From contig CAXIVS010000248.1 of NCBI GenBank assembly GCA_964035775.1, positions 62,001 to 126,000 on the forward strand: 64,000 bases of DNA. Reading direction: 5' to 3'. The notes below the pieces were generated by a model, which was not told where the DNA came from, did no database searches, and saw nothing but the letters and a program-made list of their open reading frames with translations. Every line of letters begins with the position of its first letter. Within the stretch, counting starts at the first letter, position 1. A program made the translations under genes and the position numbers. Below are positions 23,151-35,951 of this stretch, one piece after another. The DNA comes from Osedax frankpressi (taxonomy: Eukaryota > Annelida > Polychaeta > Sabellida > Siboglinidae).

Positions 23151-23933
23151 ATGGTTACAATGAAGGAGACTGCAAATAATGAGACGAGTAAGCTTAGTAA
23201 TAGGAACACATCACCTGTTGGAAGAATGTGTAAACATCGGCGTGACTTCCAGCAAGGCCACCCATATTTCAAAACAACACATGCCGAAACGACTGAAACA
23301 CGACCGAGTTCTGTATGGATGCCCCGACTAGACATGGATGACTTCTCAAGAGTTGTACAAGAAACGACTGGTGGCCTCTTGACAGTCCCCGATGCTGATG
23401 GAATATCTGGCAGCAGCAAAATCCTTCGGCCACGGCCAAACCGGAGACTACCTTTAACAGAAAGCTACCTCCAGCCAGATGAAAGTCAAGGACCGTCCTC
23501 CAAAATGCGTCTGCTGAATGTTGGAAAGAATGCTCAGATGTGGAATGAATGCTACACTGAGCATGCTGAGCAGAAGATGTGCACTTCGCCACACTTTCAA
23601 GTATACCGCGAACAACAGGTTGGCCTCTGTTGGAAGGAGTCGTTGAAATGTGTGAACTGCGAGTATCACTCACGCATGTACAAATTGTACAGTGAGATAG
23701 AAACTGGACGTTGTGGTCAGCGGGCTGCAACAATGAATGTTGCACTTCACATCGGTCTGCAGGATTCGACAACAGCAACCACAAAGTTCCGTCACATTCT
23801 CACAGCAATGGATACGCCACCTCCCAGTCACACTGGATTGCAGAGAACAGCGAACAAGGTCGCAGCTCTCACTGCACAAGCAACGATGGATGACTTGCGC
23901 ATGAGAAGACAGAGATCTAAGGAAGACCAGTAA
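23151..23933 (+). CDS. Mutator-like transposase N-terminal fragment, copy 10
   Basis: Asp32/Lys118 type; same protein as copy 5. Confidence 0.6.
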   Translation: MVTMKETANNETSKLSNRNTSPVGRMCKHRRDFQQGHPYFKTTHAETTETRPSSVWMPRLDMDDFSRVVQETTGGLLTVPDADGISGSSKILRPRPNRRLPLTESYLQPDESQGPSSKMRLLNVGKNAQMWNECYTEHAEQKMCTSPHFQVYREQQVGLCWKESLKCVNCEYHSRMYKLYSEIETGRCGQRAATMNVALHIGLQDSTTATTKFRHILTAMDTPPPSHTGLQRTANKVAALTAQATMDDLRMRRQRSKEDQ

Positions 23934-24417
23934 CAAGTGTGAGAAGGAGACGTCGACGTCCATCCCCACATAGCAATGACACTGAACACTCATATTCATT
24001 AAGATCACGAAAATCAGCCGACCACCCCTATGCAAGCAGACAGTAGCCAGACACACCCACAACGTTACACAGCACAGTATACATAGATAGAAATGAGCAC
24101 ACACAGTAATCTAACAATATGACATTGTATTATTCCATAGCGTCTGCTTGAGCTGCAACTTTGCCTGTCTGAGCAATGCGAACACAATCTACGTACACCA
24201 TCGATCACCTGCCTGCTGCCTGACATACATGCATGCGACCACCATGAGAACACTAGCTCCACGCCACCACGCTCTATCGACACGATACGATCATCACACG
24301 TGTTGCACGGCATGGCCGTAGCACGTGTGACACTGAGCTTCTTCAATATTTTTCATAGAATTCATCCTCCATCACGTCTCGCCAACTAAAAGTGTTTCTG
24401 TTGCTAGGGCTCTATTA

Positions 24418-24872
24418 GGGCTCATGACACAGTTAACTTTCCCATTGGCCACCATGTTAGCGTTTTGTAGGATTATAAGGAAACTAGATGCAGGAAAATT
24501 CTAAAAATTATTGCCTGTTGTTATCATCATCTCAATGACATGCTGGTCAAGTGTAGTCAAATTCCAATATTTCGTTCTCTCGTAAAGTGCCGCTATGTAT
24601 GACACCCGTCACTATTTACAAATGAATGCAGGCAGTAATACAACAGAGGTGTCAACAAGCCAAATTACTGCCAGGTACCCATCCGCTTAATAAAATCAGC
24701 TAAAAATTCACCATTTCACTGTCAACAGCTTCCACAATCACACCTGGAAATCAGACTGCTCAAATGCACTTATGTCACAGCAGGTGAATGTTGAAAATAA
24801 ACAAAATAAAAAAATATATGGGACTATGTGTCATCGGTAACCAAACAGGAAGTCTAACTGTGTCATGAGCCC
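24418..24872. mobile_element. MITE-like element, copy 7 (455 bp)
   Basis: Shares gGCcacc and gaTgc with copy 4. It also has a private change in its A-rich part (gaaaaTaaAcaaaa, about 24790-24806). Confidence 0.8.
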
Positions 24873-25711
24873 AAATAGACATGGTGATTTTGGAGAAAAA
24901 ATCTGAAATTAACATATTTGACAGGCACTCCTATATGAAACACTGCGCAGTAATTTTTTTTAGATTTCATCCACACATTTTATTTTTAGACACATTTAAA
25001 CAATGCACCCTATTTCACCGAGCGCCACAACAGTGAGCAGGTGGCAGTTTTCAAAATGCCTAATCTCTCACATCTACACACTACACAAACTTTCTTGTGT
25101 GCCATATATGAACACATTACCCAATTTTTCAGATAGCCCAGTATGTTTTTTTGTAAAATATCACATACAGGCTGTTGTCATTTTGCAGTTAGAGTTATGT
25201 TGATTGTTTTCCCTTGTCCCTATTAAAAGACTGTAAATATACATGATACATGACCTTAAAATGTGCATTCTTCAAAGGCCAGACATCTTAATTAGTTCAA
25301 TTCTAAAGAATTACACAATGCAATTAGTAGACATTCGATACACTGTGGCACTTGCCTGATTGAGCAGTGATCCAGTCAGTAGGCGGGGCCTGCTGTGAGA
25401 TGGGCCTATTGGGTGATTCCCTGAAGTTGCACAGCCAAGGTGTCATTAGGAGTTAATCTTCGGGTCTTTCCATGTTTCTAGTTAGCTGAAGTAAACAAAA
25501 CATGATAGATTGGTCACCCTGCTGTACTGTGATTGGTCCATTTTGGGTATAGATTTTCAAACAGAGGATTCACTGCTTCAAGCCCCTCCCCACCCCCCTT
25601 ATCACACCAGTGTTCGGTCACTGTGATTTGGACTTTCAGACTCACTAGAAGTCTGTAATCTCAAATCACGGTTTGTCTCTGCCAATTGTAATTCTGCCGG
25701 GATTATTCTGC

Positions 25712-26494
25712 ATGGTTACAATGAAGGAGACTGCAAATAATGAGACGAGTAAGCTTAGTAATAGGAACACATCACCTGTTGGAAGAATGTGTAAACATCG
25801 GCGTGACTTCCAGCAAGGCCACCCATATTTCAAAACAACACATGCCGAAACGACTGAAACACGACCGAGTTCTGTATGGATGCCCCGACTAGACATGGAT
25901 GACTTCTCAAGAGTTGTACAAGAAACGACTGGTGGCCTCTTGACAGTCCCCGATGCTGATGGAATATCTGGCAGCAGCAAAATCCTTCGGCCACGGCCAA
26001 ACCGGAGACTACCTTTAACAGAAAGCTACCTCCAGCCAGATGAAAGTCAAGGACCGTCCTCCAAAATGCGTCTGCTGAATGTTGGAAAGAATGCTCAGAT
26101 GTGGAATGAATGCTACACTGAGCATGCTGAGCAGAAGATGTGCACTTCGCCACACTTTCAAGTATACCGCGAACAACAGGTTGGCCTCTGTTGGAAGGAG
26201 TCGTTGAAATGTGTGAACTGCGAGTATCACTCACGCATGTACAAATTGTACAGTGAGATAGAAACTGGACGTTGTGGTCAGCGGGCTGCAACAATGAATG
26301 TTGCACTTCACATCGGTCTGCAGGATTCGACAACAGCAACCACAAAGTTCCGTCACATTCTCACAGCAATGGATACGCCACCTCCCAGTCACACTGGATT
26401 GCAGAGAACAGCGAACAAGGTCGCAGCTCTCACTGCACAAGCAACGATGGATGACTTGCGCATGAGAAGACAGAGATCTAAGGAAGACCAGTAA
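25712..26494 (+). CDS. Mutator-like transposase N-terminal fragment, copy 11
   Basis: Last of the Asp32/Lys118 copies. The spacer before it has one extra T (around 25050), which opens a spurious 66-codon frame there. Confidence 0.6.
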   Translation: MVTMKETANNETSKLSNRNTSPVGRMCKHRRDFQQGHPYFKTTHAETTETRPSSVWMPRLDMDDFSRVVQETTGGLLTVPDADGISGSSKILRPRPNRRLPLTESYLQPDESQGPSSKMRLLNVGKNAQMWNECYTEHAEQKMCTSPHFQVYREQQVGLCWKESLKCVNCEYHSRMYKLYSEIETGRCGQRAATMNVALHIGLQDSTTATTKFRHILTAMDTPPPSHTGLQRTANKVAALTAQATMDDLRMRRQRSKEDQ

Positions 26495-26978
26495 CAAGTG
26501 TGAGAAGGAGACGTCGACGTCCATCCCCACATAGCAATGACACTGAACACTCATATTCATTAAGATCACGAAAATCAGCCGACCACCCCTATGCAAGCAG
26601 ACAGTAGCCAGACACACCCACAACGTTACACAGCACAGTATACATAGATAGAAATGAGCACACACAGTAATCTAACAATATGACATTGTATTATTCCATA
26701 GCGTCTGCTTGAGCTGCAACTTTGCCTGTCTGAGCAATGCGAACACAATCTACGTACACCATCGATCACCTGCCTGCTGCCTGACATACATGCATGCGAC
26801 CACCATGAGAACACTAGCTCCACGCCACCACGCTCTATCGACACGATACGATCATCACACGTGTTGCACGGCATGGCCGTAGCACGTGTGACACTGAGCT
26901 TCTTCAATATTTTTCATAGAATTCATCCTCCATCACGTCTCGCCAACTAAAAGTGTTTCTGTTGCTAGGGCTCTATTA

Positions 26979-27433
26979 GGGCTCATGACACAGTTAACTT
27001 TCCCATTGGCCACCATGTTAGCGTTTTGTAGGATTATAAGGAAACTAGACGCAGGAAAATTCTAAAAATTATTGCCTGTTGTTATCATCATCTCAATGAC
27101 ATGCTGGTCAAGTGTAGTCAAATTCCAATATTTCGTTCTCTCGTAAAGTGCCGCTATGTATGACACCCGTCACTATTTACAAATGAATGCAGGCAGTAAT
27201 ACAACAGAGGTGTCAACAAGCCAAATTACTGCCAGGTACCCATCCGCTTAATAAAATCAGCTAAAAATTCACCATTTCACTGTCAACAGCTTCCACAATC
27301 ACACCTGGAAATCAGACTGCTCAAATGCACTTATGTCACAGCAGGTGAATGTTGAAAAAAATCAAAATAAAAAAATATATGGGACTATGTGTCATCGGTA
27401 ACCAAACAGGAAGTCTAACTGTGTCATGAGCCC
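26979..27433. mobile_element. MITE-like element, copy 8 (455 bp)
   Basis: First copy of the block III type: gGCcacc with gaCgc. Here the MITE changes type one ORF before the protein does. Confidence 0.8.
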
Positions 27434-28271
27434 AAATAGACATGGTGATTTTGGAGAAAAAATCTGAAATTAACATATTTGACAGGCACTCCTATATGAA
27501 ACACTGCGCAGTAATTTTTTTTAGATTTCATCCACACATTTTATTTTTAGACACATTTAAACAATGCACCCTATTTCACCGAGCGCCACAACAGTGAGCA
27601 GGTGGCAGTTTCAAAATGCCTAATCTCTCACATCTACACACTACACAAACTTTCTTGTGTGCCATATATGAACACATTACCCAATTTTTCAGATAGCCCA
27701 GTATGTTTTTTTGTAAAATATCACATACAGGCTGTTGTCATTTTGCAGTTAGAGTTATGTTGATTGTTTTCCCTTGTCCCTATTAAAAGACTGTAAATAT
27801 ACATGATACATGACCTTAAAATGTGCATTCTTCAAAGGCCAGACATCTTAATTAGTTCAATTCTAAAGAATTACACAATGCAATTAGTAGACATTCGATA
27901 CACTGTGGCACTTGCCTGATTGAGCAGTGATCCAGTCAGTAGGCGGGGCCTGCTGTGAGATGGGCCTATTGGGTGATTCCCTGAAGTTGCACAGCCAAGG
28001 TGTCATTAGGAGTTAATCTTCGGGTCTTTCCATGTTTCTAATTAGCTGAAGTAAACAAAACATGATAGATTGGTCACCCTGCTGTACTGTGATTGGTCCA
28101 TTTTGGGTATAGATTTTCAAACAGAGGATTCACTGCTTCAAGCCCCTCCCCACCCCCCTTATCACACCAGTGTTCGGTCACTGTGATTTGGACTTTCAGA
28201 CTCACTAGAAGTCTGTAATCTCAAATCACGGTTTGTCTCTGCCAATTGTAATTCTGCCGGGATTATTCTGC

Positions 28272-29054
28272 ATGGTTACAATGAAGGAGACTGCAAATAA
28301 TGAGACGAGTAAGCTTAGTAATAGGAACACATCACCTGTTGGAAGAATGTGTAAACATCGGCGTGGCTTCCAGCAAGGCCACCCATATTTCAAAACAACA
28401 CATGCCGAAACGACTGAAACACGACCGAGTTCTGTATGGATGCCCCGACTAGACATGGATGACTTCTCAAGAGTTGTACAAGAAACGACTGGTGGCCTCT
28501 TGACAGTCCCCGATGCTGATGGAATATCTGGCAGCAGCAAAATCCTTCGGCCACGGCCAAACCGGAGACTACCTTTAACAGAAAGCTACCTCCAGCCAGA
28601 TGAAAGTCAAGGACCGTCCTCCGAAATGCGTCTGCTGAATGTTGGAAAGAATGCTCAGATGTGGAATGAATGCTACACTGAGCATGCTGAGCAGAAGATG
28701 TGCACTTCGCCACACTTTCAAGTATACCGCGAACAACAGGTTGGCCTCTGTTGGAAGGAGTCGTTGAAATGTGTGAACTGCGAGTATCACTCACGCATGT
28801 ACAAATTGTACAGTGAGATAGAAACTGGACGTTGTGGTCAGCGGGCTGCAACAATGAATGTTGCACTTCACATCGGTCTGCAGGATTCGACAACAGCAAC
28901 CACAAAGTTCCGTCACATTCTCACAGCAATGGATACGCCACCTCCCAGTCACACTGGATTGCAGAGAACAGCGAACAAGGTCGCAGCTCTCACTGCACAA
29001 GCAACGATGGATGACTTGCGCATGAGAAGACAGAGATCTAAGGAAGACCAGTAA
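28272..29054 (+). CDS. Mutator-like transposase N-terminal fragment, copy 12
   Basis: First block III copy. It returns to Gly32/Glu118 and is identical in protein to copy 1. Confidence 0.6.
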   Translation: MVTMKETANNETSKLSNRNTSPVGRMCKHRRGFQQGHPYFKTTHAETTETRPSSVWMPRLDMDDFSRVVQETTGGLLTVPDADGISGSSKILRPRPNRRLPLTESYLQPDESQGPSSEMRLLNVGKNAQMWNECYTEHAEQKMCTSPHFQVYREQQVGLCWKESLKCVNCEYHSRMYKLYSEIETGRCGQRAATMNVALHIGLQDSTTATTKFRHILTAMDTPPPSHTGLQRTANKVAALTAQATMDDLRMRRQRSKEDQ

Positions 29055-29538
29055 CAAGTGTGAGAAGGAGACGTCGACGTCCATCCCCACATAGCAATGA
29101 CACTGAACACTCATATTCATTAAGATCACGAAAATCAGCCGACCACCCCTATGCAAGCAGACAGTAGCCAGACACACCCACAACGTTACACAGCACAGTA
29201 TACATAGATAGAAATGAGCACACACAGTAATCTAACAATATGACATTGTATTATTCCATAGCGTCTGCTTGAGCTGCAACTTTGCCTGTCTGAGCAATGC
29301 GAACACAATCTACGTACACCATCGATCACCTGCCTGCTGCCTGACATACATGCATGCGACCACCATGAGAACACTAGCTCCACGCCACCACGCTCTATCG
29401 ACACGATACGATCATCACACGTGTTGCACGGCATGGCCGTAGCACGTGTGACACTGAGCTTCTTCAATATTTTTCATAGAATTCATCCTCCATCACGTCT
29501 CGCCAACTAAAAGTGTTTCTGTTGCTAGGGCTCTATTA

Positions 29539-29993
29539 GGGCTCATGACACAGTTAACTTTCCCATTGGCCACCATGTTAGCGTTTTGTAGGATTATAAG
29601 GAAACTAGACGCAGGAAAATTCTAAAAATTATTGCCTGTTGTTATCATCATCTCAATGACATGCTGGTCAAGTGTAGTCAAATTCCAATATTTCGTTCTC
29701 TCGTAAAGTGCCGCTATGTATGACACCCGTCACTATTTACAAATGAATGCAGGCAGTAATACAACAGAGGTGTCAACAAGCCAAATTACTGCCAGGTACC
29801 CATCCGCTTAATAAAATCAGCTAAAAATTCACCATTTCACTGTCAACAGCTTCCACAATCACACCTGGAAATCAGACTGCTCAAATGCACTTATGTCACA
29901 GCAGGTGAATGTTGAAAAAAATCAAAATAAAAAAATATATGGGACTATGTGTCATCGGTAACCAAACAGGAAGTCTAACTGTGTCATGAGCCC
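29539..29993. mobile_element. MITE-like element, copy 9 (455 bp)
   Basis: Block III type; no difference from copy 8 noticed. Confidence 0.8.
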
Positions 29994-30831
29994 AAATAGA
30001 CATGGTGATTTTGGAGAAAAAATCTGAAATTAACATATTTGACAGGCACTCCTATATGAAACACTGCGCAGTAATTTTTTTTAGATTTCATCCACACATT
30101 TTATTTTTAGACACATTTAAACAATGCACCCTATTTCACCGAGCGCCACAACAGTGAGCAGGTGGCAGTTTCAAAATGCCTAATCTCTCACATCTACACA
30201 CTACACAAACTTTCTTGTGTGCCATATATGAACACATTACCCAATTTTTCAGATAGCCCAGTATGTTTTTTTGTAAAATATCACATACAGGCTGTTGTCA
30301 TTTTGCAGTTAGAGTTATGTTGATTGTTTTCCCTTGTCCCTATTAAAAGACTGTAAATATACATGATACATGACCTTAAAATGTGCATTCTTCAAAGGCC
30401 AGACATCTTAATTAGTTCAATTCTAAAGAATTACACAATGCAATTAGTAGACATTCGATACACTGTGGCACTTGCCTGATTGAGCAGTGATCCAGTCAGT
30501 AGGCGGGGCCTGCTGTGAGATGGGCCTATTGGGTGATTCCCTGAAGTTGCACAGCCAAGGTGTCATTAGGAGTTAATCTTCGGGTCTTTCCATGTTTCTA
30601 ATTAGCTGAAGTAAACAAAACATGATAGATTGGTCACCCTGCTGTACTGTGATTGGTCCATTTTGGGTATAGATTTTCAAACAGAGGATTCACTGCTTCA
30701 AGCCCCTCCCCACCCCCCTTATCACACCAGTGTTCGGTCACTGTGATTTGGACTTTCAGACTCACTAGAAGTCTGTAATCTCAAATCACGGTTTGTCTCT
30801 GCCAATTGTAATTCTGCCGGGATTATTCTGC

Positions 30832-31614
30832 ATGGTTACAATGAAGGAGACTGCAAATAATGAGACGAGTAAGCTTAGTAATAGGAACACATCACCTGTT
30901 GGAAGAATGTGTAAACATCGGCGTGGCTTCCAGCAAGGCCACCCATATTTCAAAACAACACATGCCGAAACGACTGAAACACGACCGAGTTCTGTATGGA
31001 TGCCCCGACTAGACATGGATGACTTCTCAAGAGTTGTACAAGAAACGACTGGTGGCCTCTTGACAGTCCCCGATGCTGATGGAATATCTGGCAGCAGCAA
31101 AATCCTTCGGCCACGGCCAAACCGGAGACTACCTTTAACAGAAAGCTACCTCCAGCCAGATGAAAGTCAAGGACCGTCCTCCGAAATGCGTCTGCTGAAT
31201 GTTGGAAAGAATGCTCAGATGTGGAATGAATGCTACACTGAGCATGCTGAGCAGAAGATGTGCACTTCGCCACACTTTCAAGTATACCGCGAACAACAGG
31301 TTGGCCTCTGTTGGAAGGAGTCGTTGAAATGTGTGAACTGCGAGTATCACTCACGCATGTACAAATTGTACAGTGAGATAGAAACTGGACGTTGTGGTCA
31401 GCGGGCTGCAACAATGAATGTTGCACTTCACATCGGTCTGCAGGATTCGACAACAGCAACCACAAAGTTCCGTCACATTCTCACAGCAATGGATACGCCA
31501 CCTCCCAGTCACACTGGATTGCAGAGAACAGCGAACAAGGTCGCAGCTCTCACTGCACAAGCAACGATGGATGACTTGCGCATGAGAAGACAGAGATCTA
31601 AGGAAGACCAGTAA
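30832..31614 (+). CDS. Mutator-like transposase N-terminal fragment, copy 13
   Basis: Block III copy, protein identical to copy 1. Confidence 0.6.
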   Translation: MVTMKETANNETSKLSNRNTSPVGRMCKHRRGFQQGHPYFKTTHAETTETRPSSVWMPRLDMDDFSRVVQETTGGLLTVPDADGISGSSKILRPRPNRRLPLTESYLQPDESQGPSSEMRLLNVGKNAQMWNECYTEHAEQKMCTSPHFQVYREQQVGLCWKESLKCVNCEYHSRMYKLYSEIETGRCGQRAATMNVALHIGLQDSTTATTKFRHILTAMDTPPPSHTGLQRTANKVAALTAQATMDDLRMRRQRSKEDQ

Positions 31615-32098
31615 CAAGTGTGAGAAGGAGACGTCGACGTCCATCCCCACATAGCAATGACACTGAACACTCATATTCATTAAGATCACGAAAATCAGCC
31701 GACCACCCCTATGCAAGCAGACAGTAGCCAGACACACCCACAACGTTACACAGCACAGTATACATAGATAGAAATGAGCACACACAGTAATCTAACAATA
31801 TGACATTGTATTATTCCATAGCGTCTGCTTGAGCTGCAACTTTGCCTGTCTGAGCAATGCGAACACAATCTACGTACACCATCGATCACCTGCCTGCTGC
31901 CTGACATACATGCATGCGACCACCATGAGAACACTAGCTCCACGCCACCACGCTCTATCGACACGATACGATCATCACACGTGTTGCACGGCATGGCCGT
32001 AGCACGTGTGACACTGAGCTTCTTCAATATTTTTCATAGAATTCATCCTCCATCACGTCTCGCCAACTAAAAGTGTTTCTGTTGCTAGGGCTCTATTA

Positions 32099-32553
32099 GG
32101 GCTCATGACACAGTTAACTTTCCCATTGGCCACCATGTTAGCGTTTTGTAGGATTATAAGGAAACTAGACGCAGGAAAATTCTAAAAATTATTGCCTGTT
32201 GTTATCATCATCTCAATGACATGCTGGTCAAGTGTAGTCAAATTCCAATATTTCGTTCTCTCGTAAAGTGCCGCTATGTATGACACCCGTCACTATTTAC
32301 AAATGAATGCAGGCAGTAATACAACAGAGGTGTCAACAAGCCAAATTACTGCCAGGTACCCATCCGCTTAATAAAATCAGCTAAAAATTCACCATTTCAC
32401 TGTCAACAGCTTCCACAATCACACCTGGAAATCAGACTGCTCAAATGCACTTATGTCACAGCAGGTGAATGTTGAAAAAAATCAAAATAAAAAAATATAT
32501 GGGACTATGTGTCATCGGTAACCAAACAGGAAGTCTAACTGTGTCATGAGCCC
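32099..32553. mobile_element. MITE-like element, copy 10 (455 bp)
   Basis: Block III type, exactly 2,560 bp from the previous copy. Confidence 0.8.
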
Positions 32554-33391
32554 AAATAGACATGGTGATTTTGGAGAAAAAATCTGAAATTAACATATTT
32601 GACAGGCACTCCTATATGAAACACTGCGCAGTAATTTTTTTTAGATTTCATCCACACATTTTATTTTTAGACACATTTAAACAATGCACCCTATTTCACC
32701 GAGCGCCACAACAGTGAGCAGGTGGCAGTTTCAAAATGCCTAATCTCTCACATCTACACACTACACAAACTTTCTTGTGTGCCATATATGAACACATTAC
32801 CCAATTTTTCAGATAGCCCAGTATGTTTTTTTGTAAAATATCACATACAGGCTGTTGTCATTTTGCAGTTAGAGTTATGTTGATTGTTTTCCCTTGTCCC
32901 TATTAAAAGACTGTAAATATACATGATACATGACCTTAAAATGTGCATTCTTCAAAGGCCAGACATCTTAATTAGTTCAATTCTAAAGAATTACACAATG
33001 CAATTAGTAGACATTCGATACACTGTGGCACTTGCCTGATTGAGCAGTGATCCAGTCAGTAGGCGGGGCCTGCTGTGAGATGGGCCTATTGGGTGATTCC
33101 CTGAAGTTGCACAGCCAAGGTGTCATTAGGAGTTAATCTTCGGGTCTTTCCATGTTTCTAATTAGCTGAAGTAAACAAAACATGATAGATTGGTCACCCT
33201 GCTGTACTGTGATTGGTCCATTTTGGGTATAGATTTTCAAACAGAGGATTCACTGCTTCAAGCCCCTCCCCACCCCCCTTATCACACCAGTGTTCGGTCA
33301 CTGTGATTTGGACTTTCAGACTCACTAGAAGTCTGTAATCTCAAATCACGGTTTGTCTCTGCCAATTGTAATTCTGCCGGGATTATTCTGC

Positions 33392-34174
33392 ATGGTTACA
33401 ATGAAGGAGACTGCAAATAATGAGACGAGTAAGCTTAGTAATAGGAACACATCACCTGTTGGAAGAATGTGTAAACATCGGCGTGGCTTCCAGCAAGGCC
33501 ACCCATATTTCAAAACAACACATGCCGAAACGACTGAAACACGACCGAGTTCTGTATGGATGCCCCGACTAGACATGGATGACTTCTCAAGAGTTGTACA
33601 AGAAACGACTGGTGGCCTCTTGACAGTCCCCGATGCTGATGGAATATCTGGCAGCAGCAAAATCCTTCGGCCACGGCCAAACCGGAGACTACCTTTAACA
33701 GAAAGCTACCTCCAGCCAGATGAAAGTCAAGGACCGTCCTCCGAAATGCGTCTGCTGAATGTTGGAAAGAATGCTCAGATGTGGAATGAATGCTACACTG
33801 AGCATGCTGAGCAGAAGATGTGCACTTCGCCACACTTTCAAGTATACCGCGAACAACAGGTTGGCCTCTGTTGGAAGGAGTCGTTGAAATGTGTGAACTG
33901 CGAGTATCACTCACGCATGTACAAATTGTACAGTGAGATAGAAACTGGACGTTGTGGTCAGCGGGCTGCAACAATGAATGTTGCACTTCACATCGGTCTG
34001 CAGGATTCGACAACAGCAACCACAAAGTTCCGTCACATTCTCACAGCAATGGATACGCCACCTCCCAGTCACACTGGATTGCAGAGAACAGCGAACAAGG
34101 TCGCAGCTCTCACTGCACAAGCAACGATGGATGACTTGCGCATGAGAAGACAGAGATCTAAGGAAGACCAGTAA
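33392..34174 (+). CDS. Mutator-like transposase N-terminal fragment, copy 14
   Basis: Block III copy, protein identical to copy 1. Confidence 0.6.
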   Translation: MVTMKETANNETSKLSNRNTSPVGRMCKHRRGFQQGHPYFKTTHAETTETRPSSVWMPRLDMDDFSRVVQETTGGLLTVPDADGISGSSKILRPRPNRRLPLTESYLQPDESQGPSSEMRLLNVGKNAQMWNECYTEHAEQKMCTSPHFQVYREQQVGLCWKESLKCVNCEYHSRMYKLYSEIETGRCGQRAATMNVALHIGLQDSTTATTKFRHILTAMDTPPPSHTGLQRTANKVAALTAQATMDDLRMRRQRSKEDQ

Positions 34175-34658
34175 CAAGTGTGAGAAGGAGACGTCGACGT
34201 CCATCCCCACATAGCAATGACACTGAACACTCATATTCATTAAGATCACGAAAATCAGCCGACCACCCCTATGCAAGCAGACAGTAGCCAGACACACCCA
34301 CAACGTTACACAGCACAGTATACATAGATAGAAATGAGCACACACAGTAATCTAACAATATGACATTGTATTATTCCATAGCGTCTGCTTGAGCTGCAAC
34401 TTTGCCTGTCTGAGCAATGCGAACACAATCTACGTACACCATCGATCACCTGCCTGCTGCCTGACATACATGCATGCGACCACCATGAGAACACTAGCTC
34501 CACGCCACCACGCTCTATCGACACGATACGATCATCACACGTGTTGCACGGCATGGCCGTAGCACGTGTGACACTGAGCTTCTTCAATATTTTTCATAGA
34601 ATTCATCCTCCATCACGTCTCGCCAACTAAAAGTGTTTCTGTTGCTAGGGCTCTATTA

Positions 34659-35113
34659 GGGCTCATGACACAGTTAACTTTCCCATTGGCCACCATGTTA
34701 GCGTTTTGTAGGATTATAAGGAAACTAGACGCAGGAAAATTCTAAAAATTATTGCCTGTTGTTATCATCATCTCAATGACATGCTGGTCAAGTGTAGTCA
34801 AATTCCAATATTTCGTTCTCTCGTAAAGTGCCGCTATGTATGACACCCGTCACTATTTACAAATGAATGCAGGCAGTAATACAACAGAGGTGTCAACAAG
34901 CCAAATTACTGCCAGGTACCCATCCGCTTAATAAAATCAGCTAAAAATTCACCATTTCACTGTCAACAGCTTCCACAATCACACCTGGAAATCAGACTGC
35001 TCAAATGCACTTATGTCACAGCAGGTGAATGTTGAAAAAAATCAAAATAAAAAAATATATGGGACTATGTGTCATCGGTAACCAAACAGGAAGTCTAACT
35101 GTGTCATGAGCCC
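34659..35113. mobile_element. MITE-like element, copy 11 (455 bp)
   Basis: Block III type, exactly 2,560 bp from the previous copy. Confidence 0.8.
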
Positions 35114-35951
35114 AAATAGACATGGTGATTTTGGAGAAAAAATCTGAAATTAACATATTTGACAGGCACTCCTATATGAAACACTGCGCAGTAATTTTTT
35201 TTAGATTTCATCCACACATTTTATTTTTAGACACATTTAAACAATGCACCCTATTTCACCGAGCGCCACAACAGTGAGCAGGTGGCAGTTTCAAAATGCC
35301 TAATCTCTCACATCTACACACTACACAAACTTTCTTGTGTGCCATATATGAACACATTACCCAATTTTTCAGATAGCCCAGTATGTTTTTTTGTAAAATA
35401 TCACATACAGGCTGTTGTCATTTTGCAGTTAGAGTTATGTTGATTGTTTTCCCTTGTCCCTATTAAAAGACTGTAAATATACATGATACATGACCTTAAA
35501 ATGTGCATTCTTCAAAGGCCAGACATCTTAATTAGTTCAATTCTAAAGAATTACACAATGCAATTAGTAGACATTCGATACACTGTGGCACTTGCCTGAT
35601 TGAGCAGTGATCCAGTCAGTAGGCGGGGCCTGCTGTGAGATGGGCCTATTGGGTGATTCCCTGAAGTTGCACAGCCAAGGTGTCATTAGGAGTTAATCTT
35701 CGGGTCTTTCCATGTTTCTAATTAGCTGAAGTAAACAAAACATGATAGATTGGTCACCCTGCTGTACTGTGATTGGTCCATTTTGGGTATAGATTTTCAA
35801 ACAGAGGATTCACTGCTTCAAGCCCCTCCCCACCCCCCTTATCACACCAGTGTTCGGTCACTGTGATTTGGACTTTCAGACTCACTAGAAGTCTGTAATC
35901 TCAAATCACGGTTTGTCTCTGCCAATTGTAATTCTGCCGGGATTATTCTGC

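Larger units (their letters stand above)
9063..26978 (+). repeat. Array block II: MITE-filled units with Asp32/Lys118 ORFs
   Basis: Seven MITE-bearing units (ORFs 5-11) have periods of 2559-2561 bp. All seven ORFs share Gly32Asp and Glu118Lys, found nowhere else in the window. The spacer reads gcattCttc where block I reads gcattAttc. MITE and spacer variants form a patchwork: MITEs 2 and 3 share one variant, MITEs 4 and 7 share another, and spacers 5 and 6 share two more. That pattern is expected from unequal exchange or gene conversion between neighbours. Spacers otherwise hold the same motifs as in block I. Confidence 0.85.

Noticed and set aside
25003-25203. 66-codon + strand frame in one spacer
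   Set aside because: It exists only because of one extra T near 25050 in that copy; the other units do not have it.
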